DNA from: Wocania arenilitoris
Lineage (GTDB): Bacteria > Bacteroidota > Bacteroidia > Flavobacteriales > Flavobacteriaceae
DNA: 64,000 nt
Assembly: GCF_021728535.1 (NCBI RefSeq)
Contig: NZ_JAKKDU010000001.1
Coordinates: forward strand, 124,001 to 188,000
Direction: 5' to 3'
Position numbers and translations under genes: made by a program. This document shows, piece after piece, positions 52,207 through 61,434 of this stretch. The notes below the pieces were generated by a model. That model made no database searches and was not told the DNA's origin. It saw nothing but the letters and a program-made list of their open reading frames with translations. Positions within the stretch are counted from its first letter, which is position 1, and each line of letters begins with the position of its first letter.

Positions 52207-55200
52207 GTGAGTAAATCCATCCTCTCGCAAACCTATACACAGACTTTACAAATGCAAAGTCTGCAAAATACTATTACCCAAACTGGAACAAAACTACATT
52301 TAAAAGGACTTGTAGGATCATCTTTTTCCTTCGTTATTTCAAGTGTTTTTAAGCAAGCCGATAAACCGTTTTTAATTGTTTTTAATGATAAGGAAGAAGC
52401 TGCACATTACCTAAACGATTTAGAGCAGTTGTGTAATGATAAAAATGTATTGTTTTACCCAGGTAGTTATCGCAGACCTTACCAAATTGAAGAAACCGAT
52501 AATGCTAACGTATTGCTGCGAGCAGAGGTTTTAAACCGTATAAACTCACAAAAAAAGCCAGCGATTATTGTTACTTATCCCGATGCGCTTTTTGAGAAAG
52601 TAGTAACAAGAAAAGAGCTAGAACGCAATACTTTAAAAATATCTATTAACGATAAAATATCTATAGATTTTGTAAACGAAGTTTTGTTTGAATATCAGTT
52701 TAAACGTGTCGATTTTGTTACCGAACCAGGTGAGTTTTCTGTGCGAGGTGGTATTGTAGATGTATTTTCCTTTTCACACGATGAACCTTACCGCATTGAG
52801 TTTTTTGGCGATGAGGTTGATAGTATTAGAACTTTTGATGTAGAAACACAACTCTCTGTCGAACAGATAAAAAAAATAAATATAATACCCAATGTCGCCA
52901 ATAAATTTTTAGAAGAAAAACGGCAGAGTTTTTTAAAATATATAGCTCAAAAAACAATAGTATGTTTTAAAAATGCAGATTTGTTTTTTTCAAGAATTGA
53001 CGATTTTTATAAGAAAGCAGAAGAGGCTTTTAAAGAACTCTCGTCAGATTTAAAACATGCTGAGCCTAACGCGCTTTTTTCTAATTCAAACCTATTAAAA
53101 AAACAATTATTAGACTTTACAATAATTGAGTTTGGGACTGATGCTTATTTTAAGCATCACCCTGAACTTGTTTCAAGGTCTCATGATGTGATTCTGAAAC
53201 AAGTTCAGAATGGCGAAATATCTTTCAATACCACCCCACAACCATCATTCAATAAACAATTCAATCTTTTAATTGAAGATTTAAATAGTAATCATAAAAA
53301 AGGTTACACGAATTACATTGCTTGCATTAGTGAGCAGCAAGCCAAACGATTCCATGATATTTTTGATGATTCTAATCTCGATGTTAAGCAATATCAAACC
53401 ATAATTTTATCGTTACACCAAGGCTTTATAGATCATGATAATAAAATGGTTTGCTATACTGACCATCAAATTTTTGAACGGTATCATAAATTTCATCTTA
53501 AAAATGGATATGCGAAAAAGCAAGCTATCACTTTAAAAGAACTTACTAGTTTAGATATTGGCGATTATGTTACCCATATCGACCATGGTATTGGACGTTT
53601 TGGCGGACTCCAAAAAATTGATGTTGAAGGCAAAAAACAAGAGGCTATAAAATTGATTTATGGAGAACGCGATGTGTTGTATTTAAGTATACATTCCTTA
53701 CATAAAATAACTAAGTTTAATGGTAAGGACGGTAAACCACCAAAAATTTACAAACTTGGTAGTAAAGCTTGGAAAACTTTAAAGCAAAAAACTAAAGCGC
53801 GTGTAAAGCATATTGCTTTTAACTTGATAAAACTTTACGCTAAACGAAAAACACAAAAAGGCTATCAGTACAACCCAGATAGTTATATGCAGCACGAATT
53901 GGAAGCCTCTTTTATTTATGAAGACACACCAGACCAAAGTACAGCTACTGCAGATATTAAAGCCGATATGGAAAGCGAGCGACCAATGGATAGGTTGGTT
54001 TGTGGTGATGTTGGTTTTGGTAAAACCGAAGTTGCCATTAGAGCTGCCTTTAAAGCCGTAGACAATGGCAAACAAGTTGCTATTTTGGTGCCAACAACAA
54101 TTTTGGCGTATCAGCATTCAAGAACATTTAAACAACGTTTAAAAGATTTTCCAGTTACAGTAGATTATGTGAATCGATTTAGAACTGCTAAAGAAAAGCG
54201 AGAGACTTTAAAAGGTTTAGAAAATGGACAAGTAGATATTATAATTGGTACACATCAGCTGGTTAATAAAAATGTAAAGTTTAAAGATTTAGGACTTTTA
54301 ATAGTTGACGAAGAGCAAAAATTTGGCGTAGCCGTAAAAGAAAAACTAAAGACTTTAAAGGAAAATGTTGATGTATTAACACTAACAGCAACACCAATTC
54401 CTCGCACATTACAATTTAGTTTAATGGCCGCCCGAGATTTATCGGTAATAACAACGCCACCACCAAATCGTTACCCAATTGAAAGTCATGTTATCCGGTT
54501 TAACGAAGAAACTATTCGTGATGCGGTTAGTTACGAGATTCAACGTGGTGGACAAATATTTTTTATTCATAACCGAATTGAAAACATAAAAGAAGTTGCT
54601 GGCATGCTTCAGCGTTTAGTGCCAGATGCTAAAATTGGAATTGGTCACGGGCAAATGGAGGGCAAAAAACTAGAGCAACTTATGTTGCAATTTATGAATG
54701 GAGAATTTGATGTTTTAGTAAGCACTACAATTGTTGAAAGTGGGCTCGACGTACCAAATGCAAACACTATTTTTATAAATAACGCCAATAATTTCGGGCT
54801 TAGCGATTTGCACCAAATGCGCGGTCGTGTTGGGAGAAGTAACAGAAAAGCCTTCTGTTATTTTATAACGCCAGAGTATTCAGCTATGACAGATGATGCT
54901 AGAAAACGTATCGCCGCTTTAGAGCAATTTACAGCGTTAGGGAGCGGCTTTAATATTGCCATGAAAGATTTAGAAATTCGTGGTGCTGGCGATTTATTAG
55001 GTGGCGAACAAAGCGGATTTATAAATGAAATAGGATTTGATACCTATCAAAAAATACTAAATGAAGCCATTGAAGAACTTAAAGAAAAAGAGTTTAAAGA
55101 TTTATATAATGATAATGAAGAAGATAAAATTTATGTAAAAGAAGTAACCATTGATACAGATTTTGAATTGTTATTCCCAGATGATTACGTCAATAATATT

Positions 55201-55599
55201 ACAGAACGATTAAACTTGTACACAAAGCTTAATAGTATTAAAACAGAAGAAGAATTACAAAAATTTGAAACCGAATTAATTGACCGTTTTGGAGAATTGC
55301 CAACACAAGTGACCGATTTGCTAAATAGTGTCCAAATAAAGTGGATTGCTACCAAATTAGGTTTCGAAAAAATAATAATGAAAAATGGAAAGTTTGTTGG
55401 ATACTTTATTAACGATCAACAAAGCAAGTTTTATCAAAGTAAGAATTTTACAAAATTACTTAAGTTTGTACAAACAAATGCCAATATTTGTAATATGAAA
55501 GAGAAACAAACCCGAAATGGTTTAAGGTTATTACTTACTTTTGAAAATATTAAATCAGTTGAAAAAGCATTGAATATATTGCAGCCAATTATGGCTTAA
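52207..55599 (+). CDS. mfd: Transcription-repair coupling factor
   Basis: Removes RNA polymerase stalled at DNA damage and recruits UvrA. The 1130 residues begin at GTG (MSKSILSQTYTQTLQMQSLQ). UvrB-like N-terminus at 1-300, RNAP-interaction (CarD-like) domain near 450-520 (IGDYVTHIDHGIGRFGGL), Walker A GDVGFGKT near 600, DEEQ near 702, and the TRCF C-terminus. Residues 319-338 (PELVSRSHDVILKQVQNGEI) are encoded by a perfect 14-base inverted repeat with its loop (53162-53208), placed before the conserved TTPQPSFNKQF. All helicase motifs are intact. Confidence 0.97.
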   Translation: MSKSILSQTYTQTLQMQSLQNTITQTGTKLHLKGLVGSSFSFVISSVFKQADKPFLIVFNDKEEAAHYLNDLEQLCNDKNVLFYPGSYRRPYQIEETDNANVLLRAEVLNRINSQKKPAIIVTYPDALFEKVVTRKELERNTLKISINDKISIDFVNEVLFEYQFKRVDFVTEPGEFSVRGGIVDVFSFSHDEPYRIEFFGDEVDSIRTFDVETQLSVEQIKKINIIPNVANKFLEEKRQSFLKYIAQKTIVCFKNADLFFSRIDDFYKKAEEAFKELSSDLKHAEPNALFSNSNLLKKQLLDFTIIEFGTDAYFKHHPELVSRSHDVILKQVQNGEISFNTTPQPSFNKQFNLLIEDLNSNHKKGYTNYIACISEQQAKRFHDIFDDSNLDVKQYQTIILSLHQGFIDHDNKMVCYTDHQIFERYHKFHLKNGYAKKQAITLKELTSLDIGDYVTHIDHGIGRFGGLQKIDVEGKKQEAIKLIYGERDVLYLSIHSLHKITKFNGKDGKPPKIYKLGSKAWKTLKQKTKARVKHIAFNLIKLYAKRKTQKGYQYNPDSYMQHELEASFIYEDTPDQSTATADIKADMESERPMDRLVCGDVGFGKTEVAIRAAFKAVDNGKQVAILVPTTILAYQHSRTFKQRLKDFPVTVDYVNRFRTAKEKRETLKGLENGQVDIIIGTHQLVNKNVKFKDLGLLIVDEEQKFGVAVKEKLKTLKENVDVLTLTATPIPRTLQFSLMAARDLSVITTPPPNRYPIESHVIRFNEETIRDAVSYEIQRGGQIFFIHNRIENIKEVAGMLQRLVPDAKIGIGHGQMEGKKLEQLMLQFMNGEFDVLVSTTIVESGLDVPNANTIFINNANNFGLSDLHQMRGRVGRSNRKAFCYFITPEYSAMTDDARKRIAALEQFTALGSGFNIAMKDLEIRGAGDLLGGEQSGFINEIGFDTYQKILNEAIEELKEKEFKDLYNDNEEDKIYVKEVTIDTDFELLFPDDYVNNITERLNLYTKLNSIKTEEELQKFETELIDRFGELPTQVTDLLNSVQIKWIATKLGFEKIIMKNGKFVGYFINDQQSKFYQSKNFTKLLKFVQTNANICNMKEKQTRNGLRLLLTFENIKSVEKALNILQPIMA
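53162..53208. repeat. Perfect inverted repeat inside mfd
   Basis: CTGAACTTGTTTCA at 53162-53175 and its exact reverse complement TGAAACAAGTTCAG at 53195-53208, with a 19-base loop. It is in frame and encodes residues 319-334. Its CTGAA...TTCAG arms match the core of the repeat in bioF. Confidence 0.85.
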
Positions 55600-55630
55600 T
55601 TATTGTTTTATAAAAAATTAAATTAAACTC

Positions 55631-56962
55631 ATGTTAAAACAAATTGTTGCCTTAGCGGTTTTATTACCAAGTATTTTTTTTGGGCAACACACTATTAAAG
55701 GCACATTTTCTCCTGCAGAAGATTACAATATCGCACTACTATATAAAGTAACACCAACCCTTTCAGAGTATGTTACTAATGCTGAAATTAAAGAAGGAAT
55801 TCTTGAGCTTAAATTAGACTCTACAGTTACAAAAGGGATGTATAGAATAGTTTATGCTGTTCCTCAAGAGGATTATAATTTTGATATTATTTATAACGGA
55901 AAAGAAGATGTTGAGTTTACATTTAATTCTGAAACAGGAGTTGATTTTTTAGCTTCCGCCGAAAATAAATTGTTGGCATCATATACCAATAGCATGTCTA
56001 TAATAACCCATAGTATTGGTAATTTTTATAGAGAAAAAAGTGAAGATACACTAGCCTTAAAATCTATTTTTAAAACCCAGCACGAAGCACAATCTAATTA
56101 TGAAAATCTAGCTAAAGAAACTATTGCACTACAATTTATTAAAGCAAACAAACCCTATATTCCTGAAACATTTGAGCATGTAAAAACTTATGCAAACAAT
56201 TTAAAGACTCATTATTTTGATTATGTAGATTTTAATAATGAAGTACTACAAAGCTCCAATTTTTTTGAAGAGCGCATGTTAAATTACGTGTTTGGGATGT
56301 CGGATGAAAATGAAGATGAAATCACAAATTATAAAAACAATATCAATGTTTTTTGTGAAGCTATGAAGGATGCGCCACTAGAAACCAAACGTGTTTTATT
56401 AGTAGATTTGTGGCAACAAATGGCAGATTTGGGGTTTGAAAATGTAGCCAACTATATTTCTGAAAAACATTTAATTGAAGTTGCAAAAAAGCTAGATGAT
56501 AATAAATTAATTGATGGGCTAATTTTATTTAAAAATATTTCTATAGGAAACAAAGCACCTGATTTTTCTTTTGAAATTACTATAAACAAAAAAACTATCT
56601 CAAAAAAATTAAGTGAGTTAGATTTAGCTAAAAACTATATAGTTGTATTTTGGAGTAGTGGTTGCCCACATTGTTTAGATGAAATACCTCAACTACAAAC
56701 ATTCTTAAAAACACTAGAACCAGAACATGTAAAAGTAATAGCTGTAGGTTTAGAAGAAGAGCCCTATAAATGGAAAAGCCTTACTTACGATTTTCCTGAA
56801 TTTATCCACGTTTATGGCGAAGGAAAATGGGATAACCCTATAGGAGATAATTATGGTGTAACAGCAACACCAACATACTTTGTTTTAAATACTGATAAAG
56901 AAATTATTGCAAAACCAGAAAATTTTGATGCCCTAAAACTTTACTTCGAATCTAAAGAATAG
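55631..56962 (+). CDS. TlpA-like thioredoxin-domain protein
   Basis: A 443-residue exported protein: signal peptide MLKQIVALAVLLPSIFFGQ. The first 300 residues are DUF4369-like (TIKGTFSPAEDYNIALLYKV), followed by a thioredoxin domain with active site Cys345-Pro-His-Cys348 (FWSSGCPHCLDEIPQL) and the cis-Pro loop TATPTYF. Typical of Bacteroidetes envelope thiol oxidoreductases that keep periplasmic cysteines reduced. It follows mfd by 31 bases in the same direction; co-transcription is possible. Confidence 0.93.
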   Translation: MLKQIVALAVLLPSIFFGQHTIKGTFSPAEDYNIALLYKVTPTLSEYVTNAEIKEGILELKLDSTVTKGMYRIVYAVPQEDYNFDIIYNGKEDVEFTFNSETGVDFLASAENKLLASYTNSMSIITHSIGNFYREKSEDTLALKSIFKTQHEAQSNYENLAKETIALQFIKANKPYIPETFEHVKTYANNLKTHYFDYVDFNNEVLQSSNFFEERMLNYVFGMSDENEDEITNYKNNINVFCEAMKDAPLETKRVLLVDLWQQMADLGFENVANYISEKHLIEVAKKLDDNKLIDGLILFKNISIGNKAPDFSFEITINKKTISKKLSELDLAKNYIVVFWSSGCPHCLDEIPQLQTFLKTLEPEHVKVIAVGLEEEPYKWKSLTYDFPEFIHVYGEGKWDNPIGDNYGVTATPTYFVLNTDKEIIAKPENFDALKLYFESKE

Positions 56963-56984
56963 TGTGTGTTATAATCGATAACTA

Positions 56985-58394
56985 TTAATCATTATAAAAC
57001 TTTAGTTTATGAGCTTTAGCAAACGTTTCAAGTATATTTGAAATTTCAGGATTTTCTTCAATCACATTTGTCGTTTCATAAGCATCTTGTTCCATATTAA
57101 ATAAAGACAAAGGCATCTCTAAATTTTTATATTTTCCTGCGGCTCCATCATTACCAGGCTCAACTAAAGTTCTGTAATTATGATCCAAATGTAATTTCCA
57201 TTTGCCATCACCACTCATTACACTTTCAAAATGCTTTCCTGTAGAAAATGCATAATATTCATGCGGATTTTTAGCTTCAGGTTTTCCTGAAATAAGACCC
57301 CACACATTTTTTCCGTCAATGTCTCTTTTAGGTAAATGTACTTCTGTTAAACTACAAAGTGTTGGTAATAAATCAATTGAAACAAATAATTTATCCGACT
57401 TGTTATTTGCTTTTAACTTTTTAGGGTATTTAATAATACAGGCCGATCGTGTTCCGCCTTCAAAAGAGGTTGCTTTGGCTTCTCGAAAAGGTGTTTTTCC
57501 TGCATGATTTCCATAAGCAATCCATGGGCCATTATCAGAAGTAAAGATTACAATGGTATTTTCTTCTAAACCGTTTTTCTTTAAAGCTTTGGTAATTTGG
57601 CCAACCGACCAATCTAGTTCCATAATAACATCGCCATAAACGCCTTTACCAGATTTACCTTCAAATGCTTTGCTTGTAAAAATAGGTACATGAGGCATTG
57701 AATGCGGAACATACAATAAAAAAGGGTTTTTATTATTTCTATTTATAAAATCTACAGCATGCTCTGTATACCATTTAGTTAAGTTTTTTTGTTCATCAAA
57801 ACCAACATCCTCTATAATAACCTCTCCATTTTTCCAGAATTTTATAGGGAATTGCCCCCAATATTCAGGAGCCTCAGGGTGGTGTTTCCACATATCGTTA
57901 GAGTACATTAAACCACAAGACTCATCAAAACCTCTGGCATGAGGACGCGTTTCTGGCTGGTCGCCACAATGCCATTTTCCAAAAATGGCTGTTTTATATC
58001 CTGCTTCTTTAAACACTTCGCCCATGGTAGGAAAAGTAGTTTCTAAACCTCTAGCGTTTGGTCCATGGGCTCCAAATACTTTAGTTCTACCAGGATAACA
58101 ACCTGTTAATAATGCAGAACGCGAGGCAGAACAAATGGCTTGCGGAACATGAAAATTGGTGAATATGGTGCCCTCATTAGCTAATTTTTGAACATTTGGT
58201 GTTGGCACATCAGATTTTGCAAAAGGACTAAAATCTGCAAAACCAGAATCATCTAAAAATACAATTACAATATTTGGTTTTTTATCTTTTTTAGCTGTTG
58301 ATTTGGTATTGTCTTTTTTATTAGAAGGCTTACACGAGATAATAACTAATACTAAGCAGAGTAATAATTTTAATAAAGATTGTTTAGTTTTCAT
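56985..58394 (-). CDS. Sulfatase (S1 family, lipoprotein)
   Basis: A 469-residue enzyme. I start at ATG 58394 (MKTKQSLLKLLLCLVLVIIS), whose lipobox IISC puts lipid on Cys21. The sulfatase signature is CSASR (Cys88, in QAICSASRSALLTG), the Cys that becomes formylglycine in C-type enzymes; metal residues appear in VFLDDSGFADF and FTSDNGPW. Substrate is probably a sulfated polysaccharide or glycan of marine origin (inference). No maturase or glycan cluster is nearby, so it acts alone. It follows yraN by 10 bases. Confidence 0.92.
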   Translation of the reverse strand: MKTKQSLLKLLLCLVLVIISCKPSNKKDNTKSTAKKDKKPNIVIVFLDDSGFADFSPFAKSDVPTPNVQKLANEGTIFTNFHVPQAICSASRSALLTGCYPGRTKVFGAHGPNARGLETTFPTMGEVFKEAGYKTAIFGKWHCGDQPETRPHARGFDESCGLMYSNDMWKHHPEAPEYWGQFPIKFWKNGEVIIEDVGFDEQKNLTKWYTEHAVDFINRNNKNPFLLYVPHSMPHVPIFTSKAFEGKSGKGVYGDVIMELDWSVGQITKALKKNGLEENTIVIFTSDNGPWIAYGNHAGKTPFREAKATSFEGGTRSACIIKYPKKLKANNKSDKLFVSIDLLPTLCSLTEVHLPKRDIDGKNVWGLISGKPEAKNPHEYYAFSTGKHFESVMSGDGKWKLHLDHNYRTLVEPGNDGAAGKYKNLEMPLSLFNMEQDAYETTNVIEENPEISNILETFAKAHKLKFYND

Positions 58395-58404
58395 AGTGTA
58401 TTTT

Positions 58405-58764
58405 TTAAAAATGATAAAAGGCATTTTCTAAATGCTCAATTATAAAATTATCATTTTCTTTTACAATGGCAATAATATCAAATCTTGCTTCTACATCTAA
58501 ATCATTTGCTGTAATATATTCATCAACAGCTTTTACTAAGCGTTGAATTTGTTTTGGTTTTACAAAATCTTGCGGATCTCCAAAATCTATAGTCGATCGT
58601 GTTTTTACTTCAATAATAGCAAGAATATCTTGTTTTTTAGCAATAATATCAACTTCGGCTTTATCAAAACGGTAATTGCGTTCAATAATCTCGTATCCAT
58701 TTTTCAATAAAAAATCGACTGCAAGTTGTTCGCCTTTTTTACCAAGTTCGTTGTGTTGTGCCAT
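58405..58764 (-). CDS. yraN: YraN family endonuclease-like protein
   Basis: A 119-residue protein of the UPF0102 family with an endonuclease-like fold (GKKGEQLAVDFLLKNGYEII; the motifs AEVDIIAKK and IIEVKTRS carry the Asp, Glu and Lys of a restriction-like site). The biological role is not established. Eight bases separate it from the second metal permease upstream and ten from the sulfatase, so it is probably the end of the metal operon transcript. Confidence 0.92.
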   Translation of the reverse strand: MAQHNELGKKGEQLAVDFLLKNGYEIIERNYRFDKAEVDIIAKKQDILAIIEVKTRSTIDFGDPQDFVKPKQIQRLVKAVDEYITANDLDVEARFDIIAIVKENDNFIIEHLENAFYHF

Positions 58765-58771
58765 GTTACTT

Positions 58772-59932
58772 TTACCCCCTAAACAAAAAGAAATCGTCTT
58801 TCATATGTTCTATTTTAGCATCTTCATTGGTAATAATATAATCGATAGCCTGAGATGTAAAATCGTCTCCTTTTTCAGTTAAAGACACAATGCTATTTTC
58901 AATCGAAATCATATTATTTTTTAAAGCTAAATCTAAAACAGTTTTAGAGCGTACTTTTTGCCAATTTATATGTTCGTTTAAATGATTTACATGACGTTCT
59001 TCCTCTTCGTTATGATTTTTTAAATGTAGTAAAAAAGTTAACAAAGATACTTCTGTTCGCTGTTGTTTTTCTCTGTATAAAACAGCAATTATGCCTTTAC
59101 TAGGGGCAAATAAATAGACTGCTAAAAACAAAAGCCCTAGCATAGTTGTGATAGAACCAGCAATAGAAGCATCGAGCCAATGCGCTAACCAATAACCAGA
59201 AATAGCACTAAATATGCCAAATATTATAGCAAGAGCGAGCATCTTTTTTAAGTTGGTTGTTAAAAGATACGCGGTTGCAGCAGGCGCAATCATGAGTGCA
59301 ACTACCAAAATTGCACCAACAGCATCAAAAGCACCAACAGTTGTAACTGATGAAACCGACATTAATCCGTAATGCATAATGGCTGGTGAAAAGCCAAGTG
59401 AAGCTGCTAAACCAGCATCAAAAGTGCTTACTTTTAATTCTTTAAAAAAAGCAATTAATAGTGTAATTGTAATTATTAAAATAGTTCCAATAATCCATAA
59501 CGATTTTGGACCAACATTAACTCCAGCAATTAACAGTCTATCAAAGGGTGCAAAAGCCAATTCGCCTAATAAAACGGCATCGACGTCTAAGTGCACATCG
59601 TTGGCATTTTTAGCAATCATAATAACACCAATACTAAATAAAGCAGGAAATACCAATCCAATGGCTGTGTCTTCTTTTACTAATCCTGTTTTTTGAATAT
59701 ATTCTACTAAAACTACCGTAATAATACCTGCTAATGCCGCTAGTAAAATAAGTAGAGGAGAATTAAGGTCGTGCGTAATAAAGAAACCAATTACAATTCC
59801 TGGTAAAATGGAATGGCTAATGGCATCGCTTATCATGGCCATTTTGCGTAATACTAAAAACGTACCTGGAATTGCGCAAGCAACAGCAACCAAACTAGCA
59901 ATGATTTGTATTTCTATTTGAGCACTATTCAT
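58772..59932 (-). CDS. Metal ABC transporter permease with winged-helix-like tail (second)
   Basis: A 386-residue inner-membrane permease of the ABC-3 (ZnuB/MntB) family with about eight to nine membrane segments in 1-285, typical blocks AMISDAISHSILPGIVIGFF and VEYIQKTGLVKEDTAIGLVF. The final 100 residues are cytosolic and read like a winged-helix domain (INWQKVRSKTVLDLALKNNM; SIENSIVSLTEKGDDF), as in permease-DtxR-like fusions of Bacteroidetes. It overlaps the first permease gene by eight bases. Confidence 0.92.
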   Translation of the reverse strand: MNSAQIEIQIIASLVAVACAIPGTFLVLRKMAMISDAISHSILPGIVIGFFITHDLNSPLLILLAALAGIITVVLVEYIQKTGLVKEDTAIGLVFPALFSIGVIMIAKNANDVHLDVDAVLLGELAFAPFDRLLIAGVNVGPKSLWIIGTILIITITLLIAFFKELKVSTFDAGLAASLGFSPAIMHYGLMSVSSVTTVGAFDAVGAILVVALMIAPAATAYLLTTNLKKMLALAIIFGIFSAISGYWLAHWLDASIAGSITTMLGLLFLAVYLFAPSKGIIAVLYREKQQRTEVSLLTFLLHLKNHNEEEERHVNHLNEHINWQKVRSKTVLDLALKNNMISIENSIVSLTEKGDDFTSQAIDYIITNEDAKIEHMKDDFFLFRG

Positions 59933-61049
59933 TAGCTTGTTGGTTATATAAATTTGATGCAGTTTTAAAGCCTTCTTCAGTTAAACTCCACATATTTCCA
60001 TCTAAGGTTACGTAATTTTTTTTCACTAATTTTTGGAGAGTACTTTTTGTGTAGCCTTGAAAATTATTTAAGATTTTAATGGCATGTGGATGCGAAATAT
60101 TCTCATGCGTTTCTGCAATACCGTACATAAATGCTAATGTTTTATGAAGTTGTAAATCGCGTCTGTTTTTTATAAAACGGATTTGTTTAAATAGTAATCC
60201 GCGGTTTGGAGAAAATATAAATGAAAACACTACAAAAACAGCAGCCACCAGAACAATTACGGGTCCAGTTGATAAGTTGTTTTGGCTCGCACTAATTGCA
60301 GTTCCAAAAACACCTGAAAAAGCACCAAATAAAGCTGCCAGAAAAACCATGACACTCAAGCTGTTTGTCCATTGTCTTGCAGCAGCAGCAGGTGCTAATA
60401 ACATCGCACTCATTAAAACAACACCAACAGTTTGTAAGCCTAAAACAATGGCTAAAACAATAAATGAGGTAATTAAGATATCGATAAACTTAGTGTTGAA
60501 CCCTAAGGTTTTTGTGTAATCTGCATCAAACAAAAGGATTTTAAATTCTTTCCAAAAAAGGAATAATACGAATAAGCAAACTCCTGTAACAATTGCCATC
60601 ATCCAAACATCACTTTCTACTAATGTTGCAGCTTGACCAAACAAGTACTTATCTAATCCTGCTTGATTCGCATTAGGTTGTTTTTGAATAAATGTGAGTA
60701 ATAGCATGCCAAACCCGAAAAATAAAGATAGAATTAAACCTAATGCAGTATCAGATTTTAAGTGAGTTTTTGTTATGATACCACGAATCCAAAAAGTTCC
60801 AATTAAACCACTTATCAAAGCTCCTAAAAGAAGCGTATTGCTGTCTTTTGCCCCGGTAATTAAAAAAGCAATGGCAATTCCTGGTAAAGCGGCATGCGAA
60901 ATAGCATCACCCAAGAGACTTTGTTTTCTAAGTACAGCAAAACTACCAAGCATACCAGTTACAGTTCCAAGAATTGCTGTTCCTAGTGTAATTGTTCTTA
61001 AGGTATAATCTGTAAAAACAAGCTGTATGTATTCTGTTAAGTCTATAAT
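59925..61049 (-). CDS. Metal ABC transporter permease with winged-helix-like tail (first), no ATG start
   Basis: An ABC-3 family permease of about 374 residues. The ATG at 60953 starts inside the first membrane region (MLGSFAVLRKQSLLGDAISH); the conserved upstream part (TEYIQLVFTDYTLRTITLGT) is coded in the same frame back to a stop at 61059. The only codons in the right place are ATT (61049) or ATA (61046), so the start is non-canonical or was lost by mutation of ATG to ATA. The C-terminal 100 residues look like a winged helix (HPHAIKILNNFQGYTKSTLQ). Both permeases of the pair carry one. Confidence 0.8.
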   Translation of the reverse strand: MIDLTEYIQLVFTDYTLRTITLGTAILGTVTGMLGSFAVLRKQSLLGDAISHAALPGIAIAFLITGAKDSNTLLLGALISGLIGTFWIRGIITKTHLKSDTALGLILSLFFGFGMLLLTFIQKQPNANQAGLDKYLFGQAATLVESDVWMMAIVTGVCLFVLFLFWKEFKILLFDADYTKTLGFNTKFIDILITSFIVLAIVLGLQTVGVVLMSAMLLAPAAAARQWTNSLSVMVFLAALFGAFSGVFGTAISASQNNLSTGPVIVLVAAVFVVFSFIFSPNRGLLFKQIRFIKNRRDLQLHKTLAFMYGIAETHENISHPHAIKILNNFQGYTKSTLQKLVKKNYVTLDGNMWSLTEEGFKTASNLYNQQANE

Positions 61050-61051
61050 AG

Positions 61052-61434
61052 TTAGATTAAATTAATAAAAATAGTTGCTAAAATTAATGCCATAATAAGT
61101 CCAGACCATTTAAATGCACCAGCCTTTTTTGGTATAACTTTTCCAATGTTTTTATGCCAATTGATAAAAAGGTTAAATAAATAAGCCCTTTTATTACTTG
61201 TGATAAACCATATAATGTAATTAATACTTCGAAGCCTTTCCAAATAAAATTAAATGCTAAAATAATAGAACCCATTGCTAAAGGAATTAAAGCATTGATA
61301 ATATTTCTAGCATTGTTTTTAGAATGTAAAAACTCAAAAAAATCAACCCAGATTTTTGGACGTATAAAATGAGACAAACCGACCACAAATAGATTTATTG
61401 CTACAAATACCTGTATCGATTGAATGCTATCCAT
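61052..61434 (-). pseudogene. Small membrane protein of the metal operon, frameshifted
   Basis: The N-terminal 85 residues ([35 protein letters not shown]) are in one frame and the natural C-terminus (NLFINWHKNIGKVIPKKAGA; FKWSGLIMALILATIFINLI) is in another, joined by a frameshift near 61165-61195. Alone, the first frame runs into unrelated residues until 61084. Its ATG overlaps the stop of the ATPase gene (TAATG), and its stop lies beside the start of the permease. A four-helix membrane protein of about 126 residues is implied; I do not know the family. A real mutation or a sequencing error is possible. Confidence 0.65.

Noticed and set aside
60277-60519. 80-residue plus-strand frame inside the first permease
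   Set aside because: Antisense shadow of a membrane-protein gene.
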